In this document: piece by piece, positions 6,294-14,606 of the stretch
Numbering within the stretch: position 1 is the stretch's first letter
Layout: the number at the start of each line of letters is the position of its first letter
NCBI GenBank assembly: GCA_900540275.1
Contig: UQFO01000027.1
Span: forward strand, 1-21,698
Direction of reading: 5' to 3'
Length of the DNA: 21,698 bases
DNA from: an uncultured Oscillospiraceae bacterium
GTDB lineage: Bacteria > Bacillota > Clostridia > Oscillospirales > Acutalibacteraceae
Position numbers and translations under genes: made by a program
The notes under the pieces: generated by a model
The model's database searches: none
What the model was told of the DNA's origin: nothing
Seen by the model: only the letters and a program-made list of their open reading frames with translations

Positions 6294-6722
6294 TCAGTGC
6301 ACACACTTTTGGCAGGGCGTACGGCCTCCGACCTCATCAATTGATACCGCATAAGAATTTTTTCCACCGCAGGTGCTCAAGTAATGATACCTTTTTCCGG
6401 ACGGCGTAATATAAACAGTCATTGAGTTCTTTTGTTGTTCGGCGCTGGAGGACGATTTGCTTATGCTGTAAGCACTTTTGGAAGATACAGGCGCCTGCGT
6501 AGGTTTTTCTGTCGGCTTTTCTGTTGGTTCTTCAGTTGGCTTTTCCGTAGGCTTCTTCGTTGGAGCAACGGTCGGTTCTTCAGTTGCTGGGTCGGTATAC
6601 GGCGTAGTAACTGTAGTTGGGGAGGAACTGTTGTTCAGGCTGGTATCTTCATCGCTCGGGCTGCAGCTGGCAAAAGAAAACAAAAAAATGGAACAAAGGA
6701 AAAATATAATTGCTTTTTTCAT
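6294..6722 (-). CDS. Putative lipoprotein with PTEK linker and C-terminal zinc-ligand domain
   Basis: A 142-residue exported protein. Residues 1-20 form a lipoprotein-type signal ending FASC (C20), with F rather than L at -3. Residues 45-78 are a Pro-Thr-Glu-Lys tetrapeptide repeat linker. The C-terminal 40 residues contain the pattern VYITPSGKRYH..STC and PCQKC, giving H113, C118, C137 and C140 as likely zinc ligands. This small domain is common at the ends of surface proteins and secreted nucleases of Gram-positive bacteria. The function is unknown; a surface-anchored domain held off the membrane by the linker is inferred. The gene has its own promoter with a palindrome (6750-6778). Confidence 0.8.
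   Translation of the reverse strand: MKKAIIFFLCSIFLFSFASCSPSDEDTSLNNSSSPTTVTTPYTDPATEEPTVAPTKKPTEKPTEEPTEKPTEKPTQAPVSSKSAYSISKSSSSAEQQKNSMTVYITPSGKRYHYLSTCGGKNSYAVSIDEVGGRTPCQKCVH
6500..6587 (-). repeat. 12-base tandem repeat encoding the PTEK linker
   Basis: About seven diverged 12-base units, each of the form GG-YTTTTCNGT on the + strand, encode the Pro-Thr-X-X repeats of the lipoprotein. The units keep the reading frame, so copy-number change would only alter linker length. Confidence 0.75.
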
Positions 6723-6749
6723 AATACACGCTCCTTTAATTTTTATTAT

Positions 6750-6778
6750 ATATTACCATATGTGAAAACATTTCACAA
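6750..6778 (-). promoter_or_regulatory. Promoter of the lipoprotein gene with embedded palindrome
   Basis: On the - strand: TTGTGA (6778-6773), a 17-base spacer and TAATAT (6755-6750). The palindrome TGTGAAA-ACA-TTTCACA (6761-6777) covers the -35 and most of the spacer, as an operator would. It resembles a CRP/FNR-type half-site pair, but with one extra central base. Confidence 0.55.
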
Positions 6779-6859
6779 TATTGTATATAAAATTTTTAAT
6801 TTCGACAAGAGTTCTTTTCATTTCAAATGCCGGCGGAATATTTTTCAGCTATTTAGGAC

Positions 6860-6889
6860 AAAAAAAGCCCCCTGCTAATGGCAGGGAGC
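6860..6889 (-). terminator. Terminator after the riboflavin transporter gene
   Basis: On the - strand, CTCCCTGC and GCAGGGGG form a stem around CATTA, followed by seven T's. It lies about 18 bases after the transporter stop. Confidence 0.8.
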
Positions 6890-6907
6890 GTTTTAATACC
6901 AGCATAA

Positions 6908-7606
6908 TTATAGCGTTCCGTTTACGACGAGGACTACCAATACGCAGGTTGCAAGCAGTAAGCCTGCGGCAATCAAAATACCGATGCTGACCTTGCTTCT
7001 CGGTTTGTCGCCTGATGGGTTTTGGGGAATAAGGTTTGCTTTGCGCAATCCCAGGACTACAGGCTTGTAAAGCAGTAAAATCAAGGCTGTGTTAAGGCCG
7101 GTTTTTACGAGGTTGAACGGTAGAAACGCAGGCAAAAGCAGCGCCGCGATGGCCTCGCGCGAAACGTTCATATAAAAAGGCGTAATCAGGTAATTCCACA
7201 AAAGCATCGCGCCGGTCATAAGCAGGGAGCCAGTAACAAGCCCCAGCACGGCGCCCGACATGGTGTGCTTTTTTTTGTAAAAAAAGGCGGCGGGGCAGAC
7301 AAAGCATAGGCTGGCAATCGCGTTCATAATAAAGCCAAGCCATCCCGTGGTGCTGATGGTGAACATCTCGACCAGTGCCACGCAGACGCTGATTGCGGCG
7401 CCGGACAGGGGGCCGAAGATAAACGCGGCGATTGTGATGACGACGTTCTTTACTTCCAAATCGAGGAACGGCAGGAAGGCCGGAATCCGGAAAAAAGCGA
7501 CGCACAGGAAAGAAAGCGCCGTCAAAAGCCCCAGTATCGCGAGCTTTTTGAGCCGATACGATTGTTCGCCGGCTTTTTTGATGGTGTGTGCTTGATTTTC
7601 TTGCAT
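6908..7606 (-). CDS. ribU: RibU-type riboflavin ECF transporter S component
   Basis: A 232-residue integral membrane protein with about six helices, of the ECF transporter substrate-binding (S) family. It would bind riboflavin and work with a shared EcfA/A'/T energising module not seen in this window. Family features include the N-terminal LAILGLLTALSFLCVAFF helix and the segment LEVKNVVITIAAFIFGPLSGA. The substrate is supported by the FMN riboswitch directly upstream. The ATG at 7606 is chosen because AAAAGGAG lies just upstream; the frame stays open into the terminator and riboswitch, which cannot be coding. The C-terminus adds one extra helix (SIGILIAAGLLLATCVLVVLVV) after a basic loop. 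Confidence 0.88.
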   Translation of the reverse strand: MQENQAHTIKKAGEQSYRLKKLAILGLLTALSFLCVAFFRIPAFLPFLDLEVKNVVITIAAFIFGPLSGAAISVCVALVEMFTISTTGWLGFIMNAIASLCFVCPAAFFYKKKHTMSGAVLGLVTGSLLMTGAMLLWNYLITPFYMNVSREAIAALLLPAFLPFNLVKTGLNTALILLLYKPVVLGLRKANLIPQNPSGDKPRSKVSIGILIAAGLLLATCVLVVLVVNGTL

Positions 7607-7638
7607 GAAAGCATCTCCTTTTCTGCCGCCTTTGAAAC

Positions 7639-7668
7639 AAAAAAAGCCCCGCAGGTAATCTGCGAGGC
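7639..7668 (-). terminator. Riboswitch expression-platform terminator
   Basis: On the - strand, GCCTCGCAG and CTGCGGGGC form a stem around ATTAC, then seven T's. It lies between the FMN aptamer and the ribU start. A short CGCTTA/TAAGCG hairpin (7672-7690) sits between aptamer and terminator and may take part in switching. Confidence 0.85.
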
Positions 7669-7693
7669 AATAACGCTTAATATAATAAGCGCG

Positions 7694-7813
7694 CATCTTC
7701 TTTCATCCGGACTTTACCGTCGGCTTTGGAATTACACCAAATCAGCTTTCGCTTGCGGGCTTTGCGCTTGACACGCTTACCGCCGGTGGGGAATTGCACC
7801 CCGCCTCGAAGAC
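7694..7813 (-). ncRNA. FMN riboswitch (RFN element)
   Basis: Read on the - strand, the conserved blocks occur in the expected order: GGCGGGGTGCAATTCCCCA, CCGGCGGTAA, AAGCCCGC, GGTGTAATTCC, AGCCGACGGT and AGTCCGGATG. CTTCG and GAAGATG at the two ends close the P1 stem. With the terminator downstream, FMN binding should switch off ribU transcription. Confidence 0.95.
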
Positions 7814-7830
7814 AGCATTTATGATATTGT

Positions 7831-7861
7831 ATGCGGAAAACCGTTTGTGTGCTTTCCGCAT
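7831..7861 (-). other. 5' hairpin at the predicted transcript start
   Basis: ATGCGGAAA (7831-7839) and TTTCCGCAT (7853-7861) form a perfect nine-base-pair stem. The predicted start near 7859 puts this hairpin at the extreme 5' end of the riboswitch transcript, ahead of the aptamer. Confidence 0.55.
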
Positions 7862-7865
7862 TTTT

Positions 7866-7893
7866 ATTATAGCATGCTGGTTGAAATTGTCAA
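7866..7893 (-). promoter_or_regulatory. Consensus promoter of ribU
   Basis: On the - strand: TTGACA (7893-7888), a 16-base spacer and TATAAT (7871-7866) preceded by TGC, an extended -10. It starts four bases beyond the stop of the upstream nucleotidase gene, with no terminator between, so read-through from that gene also meets the riboswitch. Confidence 0.85.
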
Positions 7894-7896
7894 CAG

Positions 7897-8490
7897 CTAT
7901 AGCCTCTGGTCCAGTTCGTCAAGCGTGAGATTATAAGCCGGCAGCATTTCCTCCATAAAAATTTGGAGCTCGGGCATATCAATCTGAGCGAGGGATTCTG
8001 AAACGGACTGCTTTGCCTTTGTAAATTCCAGGTTGCCCATACGAATTTCTTCCATGCATTTAATCAGCGCGGAAAGCTTGTCCGCAGCCTTTACATAGCT
8101 CCAAAGCGTTTCATCCTGCGCCTGCTTTGTAAAGAAAGGCTCATATTCGGCGCGCAGATAATCCGGGAGCATCCCCAGCAGCTTTTCTGCCGCTACGGCC
8201 TCAACCTCCCTGTAAGCGTCCTTAATCTGCGGATTAAAGTACTTCACCGGCGTGGGCATATCGCCCGTTATGATTTCCGTACAGTCATGAAACAGCGCAA
8301 GCGCCGCCGTGCGCTCGGGCTCGGTATTTTTCCCCAGGCGCTTTTTACCGATGAGCGCCAGCGCGTGCGCAATTACAGCGACCTCAAGGCTGTGTTCACT
8401 GATATTTTCCTTCCTGGTGCTGTTCATAAGCCCCCAACGGTCGATATATTTCATTCTGGAGAGCATCGCAAAGAAGCTGCTTTCTGCCAA
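7897..8490 (-). CDS. yfbR: YfbR-type HD-domain 5'-deoxynucleotidase
   Basis: A 197-residue cytosolic HD-domain phosphohydrolase that removes phosphate from deoxynucleoside 5'-monophosphates. The key residues of the E. coli enzyme are at the same numbers: R18 and W19, H33 (SEHS), H68-D69 (FHDCTE), E72 and D137 (AADKL). The sequence GDMPTPVKYFN is a family signature, and the length matches YfbR (199). The start is a TTG at 8490 with GAGGTG five bases upstream; it aligns with the E. coli N-terminus (SFFAMLSR), so the later ATG is not used. It sits apart from the neighbouring operons. Confidence 0.92.
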   Translation of the reverse strand: MAESSFFAMLSRMKYIDRWGLMNSTRKENISEHSLEVAVIAHALALIGKKRLGKNTEPERTAALALFHDCTEIITGDMPTPVKYFNPQIKDAYREVEAVAAEKLLGMLPDYLRAEYEPFFTKQAQDETLWSYVKAADKLSALIKCMEEIRMGNLEFTKAKQSVSESLAQIDMPELQIFMEEMLPAYNLTLDELDQRL

Positions 8491-8608
8491 AATAACACCT
8501 CATTTTTCTTTTGCTGTAACTATTCTACAACAATTTTTTAAGAGTTTGTGACAAAACTATTAATTTATTACTTTGTCGGAATAACAGGTGCAATCGCCGT
8601 CGGATTGT

Positions 8609-8616
8609 GGTATAAT
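8609..8616 (+). promoter_or_regulatory. Extended -10 promoter for the envelope operon
   Basis: TGG-TATAAT, with TATAAT at 8611-8616 lying inside the short palindrome GGTATAATACC. No clear -35 is visible. The start would be near 8622, giving a leader of about 110 bases before yfhO. Confidence 0.5.
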
Positions 8617-8732
8617 ACCATAGTTATATTGTGTACAAGTCGGCTTTATTTTTATAAATACAGGCGGATGGAAGGGGTTCATTCCAGACATTTCCGGCTT
8701 GTTTTCGTTAAAATATATAAGGCGGTGGACAT

Positions 8733-11279
8733 ATGAAAGCGGCACGGCTGCCCTCTCCAGCAGGAAAGAAAAGATATTGGCATAAAGCGTTTTTATTAGG
8801 CCTTTGTCTTTCTTTTTTATTTTTCCTCCCCTTTTTGATTTACGACCAGGGATTGTTTTTATATTACGGCGACTTTAACGTCCAGCAGATTCCCTTTTAC
8901 CAGATGATTCACGACAGCATTCGTTCAGGTAATTTAGGATGGAGCCATACGACCGATTTGGGCGCGAACATTGTCGGTTCTTATTCCTTTTACCTGCTGG
9001 GCAGCCCGTTTTTCTGGCTGACGCTGCCGTTTCCAAGCGAGGCGGTTCCTTACCTGATGGCGCCCCTTCTCATGCTTAAATTTGCATGCGCGTCGCTTTC
9101 CGGTTATGTTTTTCTGAAACGTTACGTGCGCAGCAGGGATTTGGCGGTCATCGGCGGGCTTCTATACGCTTTTTCCGGATTTTCTATCTATAACATATTT
9201 TTCAACCATTTTCACGAAGCAATCGTCGTATTCCCGCTCCTTTTGGCGGCGGTCGACGAATATATGTATAACAGGCGGCGCGGCGTGCTTGCTATTGCCG
9301 TTTTTGCCAGCTGTGCGTTCAACTATTATTTCTTTGCCGGCCAGGTCGTCTTTGTGCTGATATATTGGATTGTGCGGATGGTTTCCGGCAGCTTCCGTAT
9401 TACGCTGCGCGATTTCCTGCGTATGGCGGCTGAGGTGCTCATCGGCTTTGGCGCGTCGGCGGTGATACTCGTGCCTTCGGTGCTCGCCGTGCTGCAAAAT
9501 CCGCGCGTCGACAGCGCGCCGAACGGCTGGGGCGCTTTGCTTTACGGCTCCGAACAGCGCTATATCCATATTTTGGAAAGCTTCTTTTTCCCGCCGGATA
9601 TTCCCGCGCGGCCAAACTTTACGCCGGATTCCAACGCAAAGTGGGGTTCTGTAGCCGCATGGCTGCCGTTGTTTTCCATGACGGGCGTTATCGCGTTCAT
9701 GCAGGCAAAAAAGCACACAAACTGGCTGAAAAGGCTAATCGTTACGCTGTTTATTATGGCGTTTATCCCAATCCTCAACAGCCTGTTCCAGCTTCTTAAT
9801 TCTTCTTATTATGCCAGATGGTTCTATATGCTTACGCTTATGATGTCGCTTGCGACCGTAATATCGCTGGAGAACAGCAAAACGGACTGGCGCAGGGCGC
9901 TTACCTGGACGGGTTCGATTACGGCGGTCATTCTTGTGGCCATCGGCCTTATGCCGAATACGACGGAAGCGCAGACCGGGGAAACGGTAACAACCTACGG
10001 GCTGATGCAGTATCCCGACCGTTTCTGGGCCTACGGCGCGGTAGCGCTTGTAAGCCTTGCGGTGCTGGCGCTGCTTCTCAAGCTGATGCGTAAAAACAGG
10101 AGGAAATTTATCCGTTATACGTATGTGTGCGTCGGCATTATTTCCGTATGCTATTCGTCCTACCTGCTGATTTTGGGAAAAACGCAGGGCTACAATTCAC
10201 ATGAGTTCATAATTCCGCACGTGCTCAATAAGGGCGGCGAAATCGACCTGCCTGACACGAACAGCGCGAGAAGTGATTTTTATAAAACAATGGACAACAC
10301 GGCGATGTTCTGGCAGATTCCGTCTATTCAGGCGTTCCATAGCATCGTGCCCGGCTCCGTTATGGATTTTTATCCCTCCATCGGTGTAACGCGCGACGTC
10401 GGTTCCCGTCCGGAAACGGACGTCTACGGCTTGCGCTCGTTTACCTCGACCCGCTGGCTGTTCGACTACAAGTTCGACGGCGACAGCTTTACGGACGAAA
10501 ATAACGATACGGCAATGCCCGGCTGGAATTATTACGATACGCAGAACGGATACGACATCTGGGAAAACGAATACTATATCCCGATGGGATTCACGTATGA
10601 CAAGTTTATTAATGTGGAAAAATACAAGAGCTGCCCGGAAAGCAGCCGCCACCTGCTCTTGCTCAAGGCGATGACCCTTACCGACGGGCAGCTTGAAAAG
10701 TACGCCGATATTACCGGCGGAAGCAGCTACGGCGGAAGCTTCACCTATAGCGAGGAGCAGTATAAAGAGGACTGCCTTGCGCGCAGGGAAACCACCTGTA
10801 CAAATTTTGTGTATGACAGCAAGGGCTTCAGCGCGCAGATTGATTTGAGCGGCAAGGGCGACCAGCTGGTGTTTTTCAGCGTCCCGTATGAGGACGGCTG
10901 GAGCGCGGCGGTAAACGGCGAGCCGGCCGATATCGAAAAGGTAAACGTCGGCTTTATGGCAATCCGCGTACCGGGCGGCAAGATAAGCGAAATCAGGTTC
11001 AATTACGAAACGCCGGGGCTTAAAATAGGAATGGCTATAACGGGCGCGTGCTTCCTTGCGTTTGCCGTTTATATGCTGTTTTTCCGCGGAAAACGCCCGG
11101 ATGAGACAAAAAAGAAACAAACCTACCGTATTATGAGAAAAATGAAGGCGAAAAAGGTTCCCGCCGCTTTAGCGGGCGGCCAGGCGCTTCAGCCCGAAGA
11201 GGAGCTGTCGCCGCAGGCAAGGGAGCTGCTTGTAGAAATAGAGCAGGAAGAAAAACAGGGGAACCCCGGCAAAGAATAA
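8733..11279 (+). CDS. yfhO: YfhO-family polytopic membrane protein (GT-C type)
   Basis: An 848-residue membrane protein with a dozen or more predicted helices in the first 480 residues. An extracytoplasmic domain (about 490-755) follows, then one more helix (about 760-780) and a charged cytoplasmic tail of about 65 residues. This is the layout of the YfhO family, in which an acidic pair early after TM1 (here YGDFNVQQ) is conserved. In Bacillus subtilis YfhO is needed to glycosylate lipoteichoic acid from a lipid-linked sugar. A similar transfer of sugar to an envelope polymer is inferred here from the TarI/TarJ/LicD genes downstream. The start is ATG with GGCGGTGG upstream. It is the first gene of the envelope operon, 28 bases before pepV. 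Confidence 0.88.
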   Translation: MKAARLPSPAGKKRYWHKAFLLGLCLSFLFFLPFLIYDQGLFLYYGDFNVQQIPFYQMIHDSIRSGNLGWSHTTDLGANIVGSYSFYLLGSPFFWLTLPFPSEAVPYLMAPLLMLKFACASLSGYVFLKRYVRSRDLAVIGGLLYAFSGFSIYNIFFNHFHEAIVVFPLLLAAVDEYMYNRRRGVLAIAVFASCAFNYYFFAGQVVFVLIYWIVRMVSGSFRITLRDFLRMAAEVLIGFGASAVILVPSVLAVLQNPRVDSAPNGWGALLYGSEQRYIHILESFFFPPDIPARPNFTPDSNAKWGSVAAWLPLFSMTGVIAFMQAKKHTNWLKRLIVTLFIMAFIPILNSLFQLLNSSYYARWFYMLTLMMSLATVISLENSKTDWRRALTWTGSITAVILVAIGLMPNTTEAQTGETVTTYGLMQYPDRFWAYGAVALVSLAVLALLLKLMRKNRRKFIRYTYVCVGIISVCYSSYLLILGKTQGYNSHEFIIPHVLNKGGEIDLPDTNSARSDFYKTMDNTAMFWQIPSIQAFHSIVPGSVMDFYPSIGVTRDVGSRPETDVYGLRSFTSTRWLFDYKFDGDSFTDENNDTAMPGWNYYDTQNGYDIWENEYYIPMGFTYDKFINVEKYKSCPESSRHLLLLKAMTLTDGQLEKYADITGGSSYGGSFTYSEEQYKEDCLARRETTCTNFVYDSKGFSAQIDLSGKGDQLVFFSVPYEDGWSAAVNGEPADIEKVNVGFMAIRVPGGKISEIRFNYETPGLKIGMAITGACFLAFAVYMLFFRGKRPDETKKKQTYRIMRKMKAKKVPAALAGGQALQPEEELSPQARELLVEIEQEEKQGNPGKE

Positions 11280-11307
11280 ACCCTTATTTGAAAAGAGGTA
11301 ATGCGTT

Positions 11308-12666
11308 ATGTCATTTGGAGAACACATTTTAAAATATAAGGACGATATCTTGAAAGACCTAAAGGAGCTTATTGAGATTCCGTCCGTGTCGGCGGACGGA
11401 CACGAGCTGCCCGCGCAGGCGCTCGGCTGGATGCTCAAAAAAGCCGAATCCTTCGGGCTTGATACGAAAAACGTGCTCGATTTCGCGGGACACGCGCAGT
11501 ACGGCAGCGGCGGGAAGCTCTGCGCCGTTTTGACGCATCTGGATGTGGTGCCCGCTGCGACCGGCTGGACCTCCAAGCCGTTTGAGCTGACACAGAAGGA
11601 CGGCCGCCTTTACGGCAGGGGCGTTGCCGACGACAAGGGCGCCGCTGTTGTTGCGCTCTACTGCCTAAAGGCGCTTAAGGATATGGGCGTGGAGGGGAAA
11701 AATACCCTGCGCGTTATCTTCGGCACGACCGAGGAGGTCGGCATGGAGGACATGAAGACGTATTTCAGCGTAGAGCCGCTGCCAGAAATGGGCTTTACGC
11801 CGGACGCGGAATACGGCGTATGCCGCTGCGAAAAGGGAATTTTGCAGGTAGAGGTTGTCGCCCCTACACATGACGGGACGACCCTGACGGAATTCAAGGC
11901 GGGCGAGGCGGTCAATTCTGTGCCTGACATGGCGTACGCGCTGCTTGACTGCTCGGAAAACGACGACCATCAATTAAACCGCTTTGCGGACGCTAAGGAC
12001 GGGGCGTTTGAATTTAAATATACAATCGACGGGATGATGATTATCTCAAAAGGAAAGGCCGCGCACGCTTCTGAGCCGGAAAAGGGCTTTAATGCCGCGA
12101 CCCATCTGATTGATTTGCTTACGTCCCAATTCGGGCATTCTGTGCTCGGCAGCATACCCGCTTTTATCGATTCAAAAATAGCGACAGAAACAAACGGCAA
12201 TTCCATGGGGCTTAAGATGCGCGATTCCGCGTCGGGAGCGCTTACGCTCAACGTCGGCATGGTTACGATAACGGAAAATACCGCAAAGGCGACGCTCGAC
12301 ATCCGCTACCCCGTCACAATGGACGGAGACCTGGTGTTGGAGCGCGTGGAGGCGGCGGCAAAGTCCGAGGGGCTTTCCGTTAAGCTGCTAAGCCATATGA
12401 AGCCGCTCAACATCGACAAGGATTCCGAGCTGGTAACGATTTTAAAGGACGCTTATAAAGAAGTGACAGGGGAGGACGCACGCGTTTACCCGACGGGCGG
12501 AGGAACCTACGCGCGGGCGATGGCTGGGCGCGGTGTTGCGTTCGGTCCCGTATTTGAAGGGGAGGACTGCCGCCTGCACAACGCGGATGAATCGATGTCC
12601 CTCGACCATTACCTGAAGCACGCTGAAATCTGCCTGGAGGCGATGTACCGGCTGTTAAACGCTTAG
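11308..12666 (+). CDS. pepV: PepV-type M20 metallodipeptidase
   Basis: A 452-residue dinuclear zinc peptidase of the M20/PepV (Sapep) family, a cytosolic enzyme that cleaves dipeptides. Metal and catalytic residues are all present: H77 (THLD), D79, the bridging aspartate in GRGVADDKG (105-111), the catalytic E142 with E143 (TTEEVG), D166 (TPDAEY) and the late histidine in RLHNADES. The substrate-binding lid contains HASEPEKGFNA. AAGAGG precedes the ATG. Lying between yfhO and the teichoic-acid-like genes with gaps of only 28 and 30 bases, it is probably co-transcribed. A role in recycling wall peptides is possible but not shown. Confidence 0.93.
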   Translation: MSFGEHILKYKDDILKDLKELIEIPSVSADGHELPAQALGWMLKKAESFGLDTKNVLDFAGHAQYGSGGKLCAVLTHLDVVPAATGWTSKPFELTQKDGRLYGRGVADDKGAAVVALYCLKALKDMGVEGKNTLRVIFGTTEEVGMEDMKTYFSVEPLPEMGFTPDAEYGVCRCEKGILQVEVVAPTHDGTTLTEFKAGEAVNSVPDMAYALLDCSENDDHQLNRFADAKDGAFEFKYTIDGMMIISKGKAAHASEPEKGFNAATHLIDLLTSQFGHSVLGSIPAFIDSKIATETNGNSMGLKMRDSASGALTLNVGMVTITENTAKATLDIRYPVTMDGDLVLERVEAAAKSEGLSVKLLSHMKPLNIDKDSELVTILKDAYKEVTGEDARVYPTGGGTYARAMAGRGVAFGPVFEGEDCRLHNADESMSLDHYLKHAEICLEAMYRLLNA

Positions 12667-12696
12667 TTATATTTTTTATTGTAAAGGGGTGTAGGC

Positions 12697-13512
12697 ATGA
12701 AAGCGGAGGGAATCATCAAGAGGCAGGCAAAGGCGCGTCTGTCGCAGGATAACTGGTGCAAGGCGGTAGCGGCATTTGTTTTTCTTGTATGCGCGTGGCT
12801 GGTGTCGAATACAGTCCTGCAGGTTGCCTATTTTATAAACGGCGGCGATTTAAACGCGTTGTCGGCTAATCCGCAGGCGCATTCAGGAGAGCTTTTAAGC
12901 CTTATGCTGATTGAGCTGCTTGCGCTGGTGGTTCTTGTGGTGTTTTCGCCTATATTGGTTGGATATATCAAATGGAACGATGCGCTCGCCAAGGAGCAGG
13001 ATACGGATTTTTCCGTTCTTTTCTCCGGTTTTTCCGATGCGGAAACTTATAAAAGGTCTGTTTCGCTCTGTATTCAGCTTTTTCTCCGGTATCTATTCTG
13101 GGGGATAGTCTGTGCTGTCCCGGCGGCGGCCGCCCTATCTAATTTCATGTTTTCCGCGCAGAACGAACCGGGCTATTCCGCTGCGAATTATACAGTAATG
13201 AACGGGGTATTCGCGGTAATTTTTATTATCACGGGCGTTATTTTGTGGGTATTTCTTACCTCCCGCTATTTTCTGGCGGTATACATATTTATCGATGGGC
13301 AGGGGAAACTGCCCGCCAGGGCCTGCATCAAGCATTCCGTGCTGATGATGAAGCGCAACACAATACGTTATGCAAAGCTCCTGCTTTCCTTCCTGCCCTG
13401 GTTTTTGCTGTGCTTTTTTGTGGTTCCCGCGCTGTATGTCATTCCGTATTTTGGGGCGTCCTGCGCGGTCAGTGCCAAATGGATGCGCGCGCCCGCGCAG
13501 GAGGGCTTTTAA
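12697..13512 (+). CDS. Polytopic membrane protein, DUF975-like
   Basis: A 271-residue protein with five or six predicted helices (about 25-50, 66-92, 125-150, 168-195, 228-260). The N-terminal amphipathic stretch IIKRQAKARLSQDNW resembles the start of DUF975 membrane proteins. I do not recognise a catalytic motif. AAAGGGG lies before the ATG. Its stop codon overlaps the start of the next gene (TAATG), so it is translationally coupled to the glycosyltransferase. A helper role in envelope polymer assembly is inferred only from position. Confidence 0.75.
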   Translation: MKAEGIIKRQAKARLSQDNWCKAVAAFVFLVCAWLVSNTVLQVAYFINGGDLNALSANPQAHSGELLSLMLIELLALVVLVVFSPILVGYIKWNDALAKEQDTDFSVLFSGFSDAETYKRSVSLCIQLFLRYLFWGIVCAVPAAAALSNFMFSAQNEPGYSAANYTVMNGVFAVIFIITGVILWVFLTSRYFLAVYIFIDGQGKLPARACIKHSVLMMKRNTIRYAKLLLSFLPWFLLCFFVVPALYVIPYFGASCAVSAKWMRAPAQEGF

Positions 13513-14606
13513 TGCTGGTTTCATTATGCGTGATTGCTTATAATGAGGAAAAGGCCCTTCCCAGGCTGCTTGACGATATCCGCTTACAGGACTATCCCCA
13601 TGGGGATATCGAGGTCGTTTTTGTGGACGACATATCCACTGACGGCACAAAGGCCGTAATGGAGTCGTTTGCAAAGGAGCAAAACGGTTTTTGCCGCGTA
13701 ATAATACAGGATAGCCCGAAAAATTTACAGGCCGCCGCTTGGAATACGGCTATATTGGCTGCAAACGGAGATATTATTATCCGCGTAGACGCGCACGCTT
13801 CTATCCCGGAGAATTTTGTCAGCGCAAATGTAAAGAATATCAGGGAAGGGGAAGCTGTCTGCGGCGGAGGGCGGCCAAACAGGGCAGAAAAGGAAACGCC
13901 GTGGCAGATGACGCTGCTTGCACTGGAGGAATCCCTTTTTGGAAGCTCCATTGCGAAATACCGCAGGCAGCAGAAGGAAAAACAGGAGGTAAGCTCCATT
14001 TTCCACGGCGCTTACAGGGCGGAGGTTTTTGCAAAGGCCGGAGGCTTCAATGAAGACCTCGGAAGGACGGAAGACAACGAGCTGCATTACCGGATTCGTA
14101 AGGCCGGCTACCGGATAAGCAGCTGTCCCGACATCGTATCGTACCAGAACGTACGGGCGACCCTTGCAAAAATGCTCCGGCAGAAATACGGCAACGGAAT
14201 GTGGATTGGGCTGACACTCGGCGTATGCCCCCGCTGTCTTTCCTATTTCCATTTCGCGCCGTTGGGGCTTGTCGGCGCGCTCCTTATTTTCGGCGTGCTT
14301 GCCGTATGCGGTGTTACTTTGCCGCTTATTCTTTTAAGCGCCGCGTACCTTTTATTCGACGCGGCTGTCACAGCGTCGGCGTTTTCCGGAAGAAAAGCAT
14401 ATTTGCAGTTTGTACTGCTGCCTTTTTTATTTCCGCTTCTGCATATTGTTTACGGCGTCGGTACGCTGTTCGGGGTGATAAAGATGCCATTTTGGAGAAA
14501 AGGGCTGGGAACCGGCGCGCAGGAAAGAATCAATTTCGTAAAAGAATCCGTTTCGGGGAAGCTTCTAGAAAAACAATCCGGAAAGAGGGGATACACGGTT
14601 GAATGA
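13512..14606 (+). CDS. Family 2 glycosyltransferase, membrane-anchored
   Basis: A 364-residue GT2 enzyme that transfers a sugar from a nucleotide donor on the inner face of the membrane. The N-terminal Rossmann-like domain shows LCVIAYNEE (5-13), VFVDDISTDGT (37-47), a DXD-type metal motif in RVDAH (91-95) and the acceptor-base region RTEDNE (185-190). A basic segment RQKYGNGMWI takes the place of QXXRW. Three C-terminal helices (about 245-325) anchor it, as in ExoM/ExoA-like polysaccharide enzymes. The frame is open further upstream, but the ATG at 13512 overlaps the previous stop and starts the conserved domain. The sugar and acceptor are unknown. Confidence 0.88.
   Translation: MLVSLCVIAYNEEKALPRLLDDIRLQDYPHGDIEVVFVDDISTDGTKAVMESFAKEQNGFCRVIIQDSPKNLQAAAWNTAILAANGDIIIRVDAHASIPENFVSANVKNIREGEAVCGGGRPNRAEKETPWQMTLLALEESLFGSSIAKYRRQQKEKQEVSSIFHGAYRAEVFAKAGGFNEDLGRTEDNELHYRIRKAGYRISSCPDIVSYQNVRATLAKMLRQKYGNGMWIGLTLGVCPRCLSYFHFAPLGLVGALLIFGVLAVCGVTLPLILLSAAYLLFDAAVTASAFSGRKAYLQFVLLPFLFPLLHIVYGVGTLFGVIKMPFWRKGLGTGAQERINFVKESVSGKLLEKQSGKRGYTVE

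Noticed and set aside
10197..11120. 307-codon ORF antisense to yfhO
   Set aside because: It is a shadow frame of the YfhO gene, with no start signal or recognisable domain.
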